A DNA stretch of 64,000 bases from Posidonia oceanica (lineage: Eukaryota; Streptophyta; Magnoliopsida; Alismatales; Posidoniaceae): assembly GCA_037176725.1 (NCBI GenBank), contig JAZBRS010000049.1:32852001-32916000 (forward strand). The letters are read 5' to 3'. Below, piece by piece: positions 48,001 to 58,800 of this stretch (its first letter is position 1; each line of letters begins with the position of its first letter). The translations under genes were made by a program, and so were the position numbers. Below the pieces are notes generated by a model, which was not told the origin of the DNA, made no database searches, and was given only the letters and a program-made list of their open reading frames with translations.

Positions 48001-50843
48001 CCTCCTTCTCCGGCATCGAGCTCTGGTTCTCTGAGCTACAGTGTCTTCCTTTTTTTTATTTTTCTTTCATTTCGCCTGCGTTTATTTTTACTTAACTTAT
48101 AAAGTTTTCCATGAAATTGCATTTTTGCCTTGTAGATGCTCCTATTTGCTTTCCAGTCCGGCCATCGTTTAAGAATCATTTAATTCTGAAATAAAATCAT
48201 ATGAAATTGCATGAAAAACACATAGTTTTGCTTATTTGCATGTTAGTCCTGCTGCTGTATAAACTCTTTAGTTTTCTTTTATTTCTAGCCTAGCCTTTTA
48301 TTTTATTTGCATGATAGTTCTCTGCGGTTACAACTTTTTTTATTTTTCTTTAAGTTCCAATCCAGTTATTTATTTTATTTACATGTTGGTCTTGCTGTAG
48401 TTCAAAATACTTTTCTGTTCTTTATTTTCCAGTCCAGTAGCTATTTATTTTTGCATCTAAGTCCTGTGATTGTTAAATGTCATTTAAATGTCTCTTTTTA
48501 TCTTATTGCATTGTTTTTTAGTCCTGCCTTTTATTTTGTTTGCAATCCAGTCCTCTGTTCTGTTGATTAACTCATTTAATTTCATATTTTACATTATTGC
48601 ATTGCACTTTTATCCTGCTTTATTTTATTTTTGCATTTTGGTCATCTACATGCATGCCCAGCATCATTTAATTGCATTTTTTCCATATAAAATTACATTT
48701 TAGCCCTTACATGATTTAAAATTGCATTTTAGTCCTCTGCATGTTTACAAAAATCATTTAACAGCATATTTTACCTTATAAAATTACATTTTAGCCCCTG
48801 CATATTTTTAAATTGCATTTTGGTCCTCTGTATGTTTACAAAAATCATTTAATTGCATCTTTACCTTATAAAATTGCATTTTAGACCCTGCATTTTATTT
48901 TATTTGCATCTAGACCCTCAAGTTTTCAAAAATATTGTATTTAGACCTCAAACTTTTCAAAATCATTGCATATAGGTCCTTAACTTTTCAAAAACTTTGC
49001 ATATAGGTCCTTAACTTTTCTAAAACATCACACTTAGGTCCTTTTTTGCAATTTTGCATGCATTGCACCCATGCATCTCTGCATTTAGCACTTTTTGCAC
49101 ACTTTTAAGCACTTCTAGCTCCCATGTATGTGGGAGGACCTGTTTTACACACCCTTAGGACCCCTTTTGCACACCCTTAGGACCCCTTTTACACTTAGAT
49201 TCCTTCTCTTCCCCTGGTCCTTGGGCCTTCTGCCTTGAAGCCTAGATATCTTCCGATCGGACCGTCAGATCTTCGCAATCAAGCTACCTAGACAACCCTG
49301 GTGGAGCAGACTCCTATGCAGACTAAGTTCATCTCTGATCAGGCTTCAGATCTCCAAGGTAAGTCCTTCTGAACTCCTACACAGCACTTTTGCATACCAT
49401 TTGCATTGCATGCATTGTTTTCGCACCGCGTTTTCCGAGCAAGTAGATTAGGACTTCCTCTTATTGTCTATCTACTCTACTCCCTCTTTTCGCGTACTCT
49501 CAGTATTTTTGGGTTGAGTTTCCTCTGGATTCACTACTAATTGTGACCTTCTTCCCCCTTTTCCATGATCCGATTGCACCGCGAGCTTTTGGCAGTTTGC
49601 GAGACACATCGTGGGACACTTTGGTGGGAAACAGTCACAGAATAGTGGTGATCCCTCTACTTGCTTTCTTTCCCCTTTGTAGGTCCTCACACCTGCATTG
49701 TGTGGTCCTTAAGCAGTGTTTATTTTCACACTTACACCGCTTGCCTCTCCTTACTTCTCTTGCTCTTCCCCTTTGCATGTTTTACATCTGCATTGCATGG
49801 CTTTTACGATGTTTTGCTTTCGCACCGTTTTACGTGCCCACTTTGTTTCTTACATCGTTTTGCGTGCCTGCTTTGTTTCTTGCACCGTTTTACGTGCCGA
49901 CTTTGTTTCTTGCACCGTTTTACGTGCCTGCTTTGTTTCTTACACTGTTTTGCGTGCCTGCTCTGTTTTTTGCACCGTTTTGCATGCCAACTTTGTTCCT
50001 TGCACCGTTTTGCGTGCCGATCTTTGTTTCTTGCATCGTTTTGCGTGCCGACTTTGTTTCTTGCATCGTTTTGCGTGCCTGCTTGATTCTTGCACCGTTT
50101 TGCCTGCTGACTTCCGTTTCTTGCACCGTTTTGCGTGTTTGATGATGTTTTCTCTTGCATGTCGCCCGCATTGCCTGATTTTACAGCTGTTTTGTTTTAT
50201 TGCCTGCATTTACATTTAGGGCAGTGATGCTTACTGCTTGGAGTTCTCACGGACCAAGGTTCGCTCAGTTCGGAACACAGACAGCGTTGCTGAGCGCTTA
50301 GATTGCATGTTTAATTCCTTGCACGCATTCTATCACTTAGAGCACACCTATAAGCATCTAATTAGGCATTCATGGCACTTAGGCATTCAAAATCTGCATT
50401 TCCCTGCGTATGCGAGCGTAAGCCTAGAAAGACCGATTCTTGGGCGTGTCGGGGGTGCCTAACACCTTCCCCGCACGTAACAGGAGTCCCTGCCCTTTCT
50501 CATGGCCCGCAATGACCATATTGCCTTTATCCTAGGCATGAGTCATATCATTTGCATTCATTTGCATCTCTTTTCTCTTGCATTGCTTTGCATTGCATTT
50601 TTGCTTGGTTTTGCGTGTTTATTCATGCATTTCCTTGGTTTTCCTTGTCTCCCGACTTAATAGACACGGTGGCGACTCTGATTTATCTTATCTTCTTCTT
50701 TTCTTTCCTTTTTTCCCTTTTTTAAGTGTTTTCGAGTTGAGTCTTCCTTCTCGGACACAGCCGCTAATAGTGAACCTGATTCTGATCGGTGCATGCGAGC
50801 TTTGGCAGTGTGCATGGACGATCTGAACACCGGGATTACTACA
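45059..50843 (+). mobile_element. Solo LTR B (5785 bp) with perfect GGTAT target duplication
   Basis: It starts TGTTGACACCCCATTTTGAC and ends CACCGGGATTACTACA, flanked by GGTAT (45054-45058 and 50844-50848). No internal region is present, so it is an exceptionally long solo LTR. Its blocks are: C/A-rich (45100-45470), CT-rich (45470-45750), A-rich (45760-46340), CT-rich (46340-46700), C-rich to GC-rich (46700-48020), repeated CATTTTAGTCCTCTGCATGT-like phrases (about 48120-49060), a 30 bp repeat (49826-50150), and the 3' module shared with A and C (GGGGGTGCCTAACACCTTCC at 50451, TGGCGACTCT at 50670). Open frames inside it, such as the proline-rich 46793-47389, follow base composition and are not credible genes. 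Confidence 0.92.
49826..50150 (+). repeat. 30 bp minisatellite inside LTR B, about ten copies
   Basis: The unit CGTTTT(A/G)CGTGCC followed by GACTTTGTTTCTTGCAC repeats about ten times with substitutions and occasional one-base indels. Because the unit is a multiple of three, several frames remain open and give ten-residue repeats (for example PALFLAPFYV). These are by-products rather than proteins. Confidence 0.92.
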
Positions 50844-51875
50844 GGTATGCTTCCGCACATACTCTATTTTGTGATGATTTGTCATGATAGATCCTGGATA
50901 TATGAATTTTAATATATAAAATTCCATTGGTTTTGATCTCTATTTCTAACAATCCAACCTCTAAAATTCAAGATATAAAAATGACAAGGTACAAAGGTCA
51001 CTCTACACCTACAACAATGACATTCTCAAGAACGTCATGCAAGAGAAATGCCAAACTCAACCAAAACTATTATCTCATACCTTATAAAAGGCATTGAAAA
51101 ATCTTACTCACAAAACAAATTCCATAAAAACCTAAAGAACTTAGAGATAGGTATGAATTACATAAATAAACTCAAGAAAGCTCATTTGGTGCATTGGACG
51201 CGGGTAGCTGTGCGTCTTACATAAGACTCACCAGTGCCAATGTCTTATGCCCCAATAGACAGTTCAAAACAGAATTCCAAGAAAAAACATGCTCGAGCCA
51301 TGCATGAAATTTATAAAAAAAACTCGAGACACCATCTAAGATCAATATAAGCTTTAGCATGTAATACAAATCAAGCTTCAAAATCCAATGAATTCTGTCC
51401 TACGTAGGTGTGTATCTTGCACCACAAAGTGAACACAACACCACGTTGCAAGCTTCCAAGTGATCCAAAGCTCTGACCAATAATCAGAACACTCTACCAA
51501 ACTTCCTTCGAGCTCCACCAATCCTCAGTAGCCCATGCAACACCAGGAACCCAAGGAATTACCGTAAGAAGAGGAGGAGGAAAGCATAATCACCCAAAGA
51601 ACCCAAACCAAAGCTCACCTCACGCTCTGAGTTGCAGTACGCCTTCTCGACAAATTCTTCGACTGAGCTCGATGCCTGGAGCAGCAGGAGGTCACCGGAG
51701 GCCCATCTCGACGTCCACTTACAACATGCATGAACAAAACCCTCTTCCTTTCCCCCATGCACCTCCATGCAAGCTTCTCCTCTCACTCTCTCCTGAATCC
51801 TTCCCCTGGAACACACAACTCTCACAAATCTGAGAAGAGGAGGAAGAAAAACTAAAAGAGAGAGACTGGCTGGGC

Positions 51876-51886
51876 ATTATATAGGC
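51876..51886 (-). promoter_or_regulatory. TATA box of LTR D
   Basis: On the minus strand the sequence reads GCCTATATAATGCCC, followed by a CT-rich leader (CAGTCTCTCTCTTTTAG). This is the arrangement expected for the LTR promoter and transcription start. No expression evidence is available. Confidence 0.35.
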
Positions 51887-52125
51887 AGCAGTCACAAACA
51901 AAATTTTTTGGAAACAACTTGAGACATTAAATACAATATCTCTTGCGTTTTACATAAGACGCATCAATTTATGCGTCTAACAAATTGAGCTTCCACAAGG
52001 TAAGTGTTACACGCAGCAATTATAGTGTTTAACATAATATGCAATTTTGATAGTAGCATCCGACACACTCAAATTCTAGATTAAATCTCTAGCCTAAAAT
52101 GCTACATACAATCCAAGTCATTACA

Positions 52126-53049
52126 AATGCAAATCCATATGCTCGACACATGTTTCATGTATTTCACATTGCCTTTACATGCAATATCGTAGAATGTATT
52201 ATTTGGCATTATATTCAATAATACAAATTTATATGATGTTCTTCTTCGACCTTATTTTCGCTTGTATATGTTGGTCATCTCTGCACTTTATTCTTTCGAC
52301 ACAATATTCAAATACATCCTTTTGATACATCATGAGTAATAGAATCTAATATCATAAATCAAATTTATATTGACATTATATTTGATTTATTTTGATATTA
52401 ATCTAATTAAATTATGTTTGACTTCATAGTTAGATTGATATTATATTTGATTTTGACACTTGGGTATATTCTGTGGCATATTTATCAACATTATATTTGA
52501 TTTATGTCAAACTTTATATTATTACTGAATCATACTAGATCATGTATTTTTATCGACATTATATTCGATTATACGTAGACTTGGTCTCATATTCTCTTTT
52601 GCAATAGATCATGTATTTTCATCAACATCATATTTGATATCGTGCCTTATATAAAAAATCGAGTTCACACTTGAACAGGTGTTTTTTTGACATTATATTC
52701 AATAATATATCTGTTTAATTTGATCTTTTTTCAATATTATGTATGTTAACCATATGTTAGTTCATTATTATATTCAAACATACATGAGAATTATACGTTA
52801 ATCTCGACATTATATTCGAACATACATGATTAGATATAAATCGTTTTCCTTGTCTATCATTGATACATGAAATTTATTAAATAATTTTTATCTTTTTGAT
52901 TCTGAAATACGTGTATGATGATTGTAATAAGGTTCTTCATGATAATTAATGGATCCTCATTAGAAGTGGTTCAGGAGAAGTTTGGATATTAAAAAATTAT
53001 GATAACACTCTGAGATTTGTTGGAAATACAAATTCCACGGGAGGGTAGA
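52126..53049. repeat. AT-rich array, right of the nest
   Basis: Continuation of the array at 36190-36407: CAAATCCATATG, TTTCACATTGCC, ACATGCAATATCG, GAATGTATTATT and TTATATTCAATAATAC. It is followed by many degenerate 'gacattatattcgat' phrases down to about 52830. No gene is seen. Confidence 0.6.
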
Positions 53050-53360
53050 AAAGAACATGTAAATAATAACATATTATATACAAATCCTTATAAAAAAAGA
53101 TGTGAGGACGTTGTGCTACATTAGATATTAATTTGGTGTGTCATATGTTATGCTTCTGGTATGTCTTTAACTCCTATTCCTTTTTTTAAAAGGAGTATAG
53201 ATAATAGATTTAAACATATTTTACACAATTAAAAATAAAAAACCAGATAATAATAGTGATGTAAAATGACAGTGAAAAAAATGAATCTAAATAATATAGA
53301 AATAAAGAAAAATAGATGTAATTTTTATGGGATGTCAAATGTTCAACACTTTAGGTCATT
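53050..53360. repeat. Right copy of the dispersed repeat of about 300 bp
   Basis: It matches 35150-35460 in the same orientation (TAATTTGGTGTGTC, AAAGGAGTATAGATAATAGA, AATCTAAATAATATAG). Here it lies beyond the array, whereas the left copy lies before it. Confidence 0.75.
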
Positions 53361-54774
53361 ATTTTACATTTATATTTTTCTCTTATAATTTGTGTATGAA
53401 TACAATTAATTGCATTAAACTTAGTGGACCTTCATAAGTTATGTGACAATTAAGCGACCATATGTCTTATGACATGTTGTCTTTTAATTCATTATATAAT
53501 GAGAGAGTGTTACATGCCATGTCACATGTCATACTTTCAATATACCCTTAGTGACACTTATTTAAGATTTTGGTCCCTCTTTGAATGCAGAATAAGAAAG
53601 TAGGAATAAGTAGAAAGTGGTATTATAATCTATTGAAATTACTATTCTATTTGAAAGTAATTTTTTTTAAAGGTGAATAAGTATTTATTGGAAGTTATTC
53701 TGGTTTGGCTATAAATTGGAATAAGTTGTGAGACTTACGTACATTAATACAGTATGCTTAGAATAACAATATATATCATATCAAATAGTATTATTTTTAA
53801 ATCAATACTATTTTATTTGAAATCATATAAAATAAAATTTCATAAATAAATAATATTTTGTAAACTATTATAAAATGGTATTTATAAATAAATATTATTA
53901 TATTTGAAATAAGATTAAATAATATTTATAATTTGAAATCATATTAGATATATATTTTTAAATCAATAATTTTTTGCAATAATATTATTCTTGAAATAAT
54001 TAGTTTTATTTAAAAAAACATAAAATATTATGTTAATAATGATTATTTTATTTGAAATAATATTAAAAAGTATTTCATAATTCAATTATTGAAATCATAT
54101 GAAATGGAAGTTTTATAGAACTTTATTTTATTTAAAATTATATTAAATAATATTTATGATTAAACAATATAGAAACTTGCAAAATATGTATCATTATACA
54201 TGTTTGTCAAATGTTTATTGTACAAGTTTGTCATTTACTTATGATCCGAAATATTCTAGACATTTGAAACTTGCAAAATATGTATTATATATGTGCCAAA
54301 AAATTTAGACCACGCCAATAAACACCAGTTATAATTCATGTCCAAGATATTTAACAAAATAAAAGATGACATTCCAAAACTACAAAAATACATTTAATAG
54401 TACTTTGAAGGCCTATTGCTGACTTACATTATATACGACTTATGTTCCAAAACTACCAAAATACATTTAATAGTGCTTTAAAAGTCTAATGCTGACTTAC
54501 AACATATTTGGCTTGGAGCCATGCCATCTGCATATGTGGAGGAAGAGTCATATATGTCAATCTGGTTGCCTTACAATAGCATGAAAGTGGTATGACTTGG
54601 AATTTTATCAAGGTTTTCTATTGTTTTCATGCAATTCTATATTGTCACAATCTTTGGACATCTCATAATGTCTTTTTCTAGTATCTTCTTTGCAATTAAT
54701 GTCCTCTTCCTTCCTTGTTCTACAAGATCTGCAAAAGAGTCCATTTTTTGAAATTTTAGCACGTTTTGTCCCTA

Positions 54775-55660
54775 TAGAAGTTTGACTATCAACCTACTTG
54801 TTTCCTTTTCTTTTAGCACTACTTGATTGCTCACTAATCTCAGATGGTTGTGGTGGAGAAGGTGAAGGTTGAGCTGCAGAAAAGGACTGAAAATTTGTTG
54901 CTTGAGTGCAATGTGTTTCTGTGAAATTTTCAAACTCAAAGTCTTCATCGAATAGGAAATTTTCCGTAAACTGTGTTGTATCCACTCCAACACCACTAAT
55001 GCCATTCCCATCAGTTGATTGTGGTCCTCCTTCCTCATTTAGATCTTAGTCTTTCATTTTAGGTGCCTCTAATGAATCATCAGAATTACCAATGAAGGTA
55101 GTTGTCTCACATACATCATCATGTATTGTTCCAATTGCATGAGAACCCTTGACAGTGTTTTGGGCATACATCAACTCGAAGTTCTTAGAAAGAGGAAAAG
55201 GCTTATTCTAAATGTCATATGCTGGATTCATCTAAGAAAAAGTGTCAAGCAAATAAACATTATGAAATATAAATAAAATAAGTGTAAGTTATTGGATTAC
55301 TAATAAATTATACCTCAATGACCCTAGCCCAATCAGCCGAGTCACCAGGACAAGGAATGTGGTTCTTATAGTCTCATTCCCAACCAGTTTAATTTGTTTG
55401 CAAGACTAAGATGTATGTGGAACTTTTGTTTCAACACTTTTAGGTGATTATGACAAAAAAAATTTGTCATAAGCTTTATTCATCACTTTGTTAAATGTTG
55501 GAACAATAGTCTTCCAAGCTTCCTTGTGCCAAACCCCATTTATGAGATTACCTGCTTCAAATTACTTTTGAAAAAAATCCTACAAGACAATCATCCTCTT
55601 CATCTATCCAATTTTTGGTACGTGGCTTGGTGGTACCAGAGTTTGAATTCTTTCTAACCT
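54775..55660 (-). pseudogene. PIF/Harbinger ORF1, Myb/SANT-like DNA-binding protein, degenerate
   Basis: Reading the minus strand from about 55660, TKPRTKNWIDEEDDCLVGFF opens a Myb/SANT-like (Myb_DNA-bind_3 type) domain. GVWHKEAWKTIVPTFNKV and CHNHLKVLKQKF follow with frame changes, then HIPCPGDSADWARVIEV. After a probable intron around 55255-55310 the text continues NPAYDI-stop-NKPFPL and a SKNFELMYAQNTVKGSHAIG segment. It ends in an acidic, Ser/Pro-rich tail (FDEDFEFENFTETH) and a basic AKRKGNK terminus. In this superfamily ORF1 assists the transposase by binding the transposon ends. Several in-frame stops and shifts make this copy non-functional. Confidence 0.75.
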
Positions 55661-55885
55661 CCTACTATATTTGAAACACGTGTTACAAAAATATATAAAA
55701 TTTGCATGAAACATATATTTCAACATAAAAAGGAAATTGACAACTAACATAGGCAACAAAAAGAACCAATCTGTCAAAAATTCTTTGAAAGGCTTGCAAC
55801 AAAGAATCTTTTATATGTTAGTAATTAGTATATTCATAGACATGTTAATTTAATTAACTAACTAGAATATAATAGAATGACTCAC

Positions 55886-58800
55886 TTATGCGTTGGCCCA
55901 TAGTTGGTTAATGACATGTCTTCTCAGATTGTCTCCTACATTCAGTTGTGTAGGCGGCACAAGTACATCAGGGTAAGGGTCTTCATTTCCACATTTCAAA
56001 TTTGGATCAGGTAGAATTGATTTGACATTGTCGTTTCTTTGTTCTATTCTTATATAGCTATGGAGCATGCAACAAGCAATGACAATAAGACATTGAGTCT
56101 TGTACGGGTAGCATGGAACCATAGTTAACACATAAAAATGAGCTTTCAACACTCCAAAAGCATGCTCCACAACATTTCTTAATTAAGCATGACGATGATT
56201 GTATAGATTTTCTGGATTCCTATGCCAATCTCTACTTCCATCAAAATCTCCAATATGATATCTATTTCCACGATACGGAGCAAGAAACAAAAACGTGTTT
56301 GCATACCCAGAATTTACTAAGTAGTATTTACCTAAAAAAATCAACCTATGTAAAAATATAAAAAGCTACATAAATATATTATTCATTAAATTAAGTTACC
56401 TTCTGACACATCAAACCCTCCATTTTCAAGTGCCCAACAAAGCACTTTCATATCAGCCACAGAACCTTCCTAGCCAGCACTGATATAAACAAAATCAAGG
56501 TCAAATGAAACTACAACCATCACATTTTGTGAAATAAAACCTTTTCGATTTCAAAAACAAGGCATCTTCAGTTTCCCCACCTTGGCGGGAATATGGGTCC
56601 CATCAATGGCACCTGTGATCGTGCATGGCAGAGAGTGAACCCAAGTGCGCAGGACGAAACCACACACACCAACAAGGCCACGGAGAGGGCGGTGTCTCTG
56701 AAGAAGATCTCGACTTGAAAACACTAGGCAAAAGGGAAAAAGAGAGAAAGAAAGGAAAACAGATAAGAAAGGAGTCGCCACCTGATCTATTAAAAACAAA
56801 AAACGAGGAAAATTGTTTGCAAAAAGGAATGTGTGAGCAAAGAAATAATAATGCAAGACTCCAATGCTAATGGATAAAACACATAAGGTCATCATGGGCA
56901 GAAAAATGATAAGGACTCCTGTTACACACGAGAAAGGTGTTAGGCACCCCCGTACGCTTGACAACGTCGGTCTCTCAGTGCTTAATCCGCTCATGTGTGT
57001 GGCTTTACAAACATGCGAGTACTCGATAATGTACACCATATGGCAAATGAAGGATGCCATGCAAGTGCAAGTAAAACATGCGGAGAGGAAAGCCAAACTA
57101 TAAGAGGTCAAACCAATGCAAACGCTGAGAAATAATCATGCTCTGCTAAATTATTGCATACAGAATGAGGACGATGCGCCAGCATTATGTGCCACATGTA
57201 TGCGCTAGCCTCAGATGCCAATGTCATGCGTTGAGGTCATACGCCATGTAAACGCGAATATTGCCCGATGCGCCCTAGGAGCTTTGGTTCAGACAACCGG
57301 CTTTCATCGCACAAATCCGACGAATTTGAAATCAATTTGATCAAGAAAACCTCCAAAAATGCAAGGAAGACGTATACAAACACACAGAACATGGGTGCAA
57401 GCGAATTGAAACACAAACGAATCACGTCCCCACAACCTATCGTCTCCGTCACTATGACGCCAAGATCGGTGAGGTATGCGGCCGAGACATCTGAGATCTA
57501 GGGCTGTGGTCTCATCTGGAGTGTCACGAATGCGAGGAGAGGTGGTGTGTGTGTGGGGGATAGGTCGTGCCTTGCATTCAATGGCCGACAGCCTCATGCA
57601 GGCATTGGGAACCCATCACCCGAAAATGTAAACAGAGAAGGCAAGCAACACAAATTTCAATGAAATACGGAAAATCCAATGGCAATGAGACCATGCAAAG
57701 AGAGAGGGATGAGAATTATGTTAATTCAATGATTGCTTACCTGTGTGCTAGCTCTGATTGTCCCTCCCAACGTCGGCGGATGGTGCAGTAGTCCTCTCCA
57801 GGTTGCAAGTGCTATGGGCGTGTCGGTTGGGGATGCGTGGGCTCCTCGACGACACAAGGACCTCACCCTCACTCAGGTGTGCTCAAGGGAGATGTAGTGG
57901 GTTGTGAGGTGGGAAGAAGAATGTTGGCTGTCGTGCTCGGCTGTGTCTGTGCTGTGTGTGAGAATGTAGTGAGTTCGAGAGAGTGCGAAGTGAGGGCAGC
58001 TGGGAGAGAGCGAGAGAAGCTAGAGAGAGCTCACATAGAGGGTGGAGGAGAATTTATAGAAGCTCTCGTTGCACGAGAATGGTACGATTCTAACAAAATT
58101 TTAAACTCTCGGCTGTGATGTAATGCAAGGGATTGGATTGGGTTTTGATGGTTAAGTGAGGGGTATGATGGTCAAGACACATCAAGGAATATCCCTAGAT
58201 CCATAATAACTATTGGGAAGCTCAGAATTTCTAGTCCAATGGTGATTGGAAGATAAAATCCTTGTGCAACAGAGACTGGCTCAGGGCATCGTGCTGGCAT
58301 TGTGTGTTAGAAAAACGTGCCAGAGTCATGCGCTAGAGTCATGCGCCAGAGACGTGCGTTTGTTACATGCGTCTCCTTGCACGTCACTGGGCCACGCTTG
58401 TCCTATCTCTGGGTACATTGTTTGGATCTTGGGCTTATTACTTGAGTGCTTGAACCATAGGCTGGCTCTAGGTGCTTAGGGTTTGTGGTTCTGGATGGGT
58501 CTGTGGTGTTACATGGGCTTGTGGTGTTGGATGGGTTTGCCACGACCAAAGTAAGTTCTTCCGGAGGAGTCTATTGGCGAGCGACCACAGAACCGGGGTG
58601 TCTATAGCACCAATAGCATTCTAAGAATAATTCTTAGAAAAGCTAATAGAAAAGGCAATGGCATCCTTAGAAAAGCCAATGGCATTCTAAGATTGATTAA
58701 ATGAAGGACACTACCTTGAATGCTGAATAGAAGTTCTTGTTAGTTCTAATACAGTCAGGTACTCTATGACTTTTTGGAAGTTTGATATAATCTTTCTTTA

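Larger units (their letters stand above)
41721..50951 (+). mobile_element. Deleted Ty1/copia retrotransposon with perfect ATCCA target duplication
   Basis: The element is bounded by TGTTGGGTTAAAAT and TTTCTAACA and flanked by ATCCA (41716-41720 and 50952-50956). Without the solo LTR B nested in its 3' LTR it is about 3.4 kb. It keeps two 487 bp LTRs, a tRNA-iMet-type primer site, a polypurine tract, and coding remnants for the integrase C-terminus, reverse transcriptase and RNase H. Gag, protease and most of integrase are missing. The LTRs have about ten differences in their first 110 bp, so the insertion is not recent. All coding parts are disrupted. Confidence 0.93.
44661..50951 (+). repeat. 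Polypurine tract and 3' LTR of the copia element, split by LTR B
   Basis: CAAGTGGGAGA just before 44675 is the polypurine tract. The 3' LTR runs 44675-45058 and resumes at 50849-50951, after the GGTAT duplication created by LTR B. The parts are 384 and 103 bp, together 487 bp, equal to the 5' LTR. The sequence CTTCCGCACATACTCTATTT at 50850 continues the interrupted LTR exactly. Confidence 0.93.
36408..52125 (-). mobile_element. Reverse Tekay-like solo LTR (D), host of the nested insertions
   Basis: On the minus strand the 3' end of this LTR reads GGTCACTCACGTGTG...GTTGCAGGTACAGATTAGGAG...CTAGTGCATATAG. It matches the end of the Tekay-like LTR at about 3085-3180 and closes with GACAACCGAGATCGTTACTA at 36408. 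Its 5' end is placed at about 52125 (TGTAATGACTTGG on the minus strand), where the flanking array resumes. The LTR survives as 36408-37735, 40752-41720 and 50957-52125, about 3.47 kb in all, interrupted by LTR A and the copia element. Flanks CAATA and AAATG are at best a decayed duplication. There is no internal region, so it is a solo LTR and probably the oldest layer. The 5' boundary is less certain than the 3' one. Confidence 0.6.

Noticed and set aside
49543..50219. Apparent repetitive proteins of 140-200 residues
   Set aside because: These are produced by a 30 bp minisatellite whose unit is divisible by three.
56551..57111. A 186-residue frame ending in transposase sequence (GAIDGTHIPAKVGKL)
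   Set aside because: Only the last 20 or so residues are transposase. The rest is antisense LTR C joined at the insertion junction.
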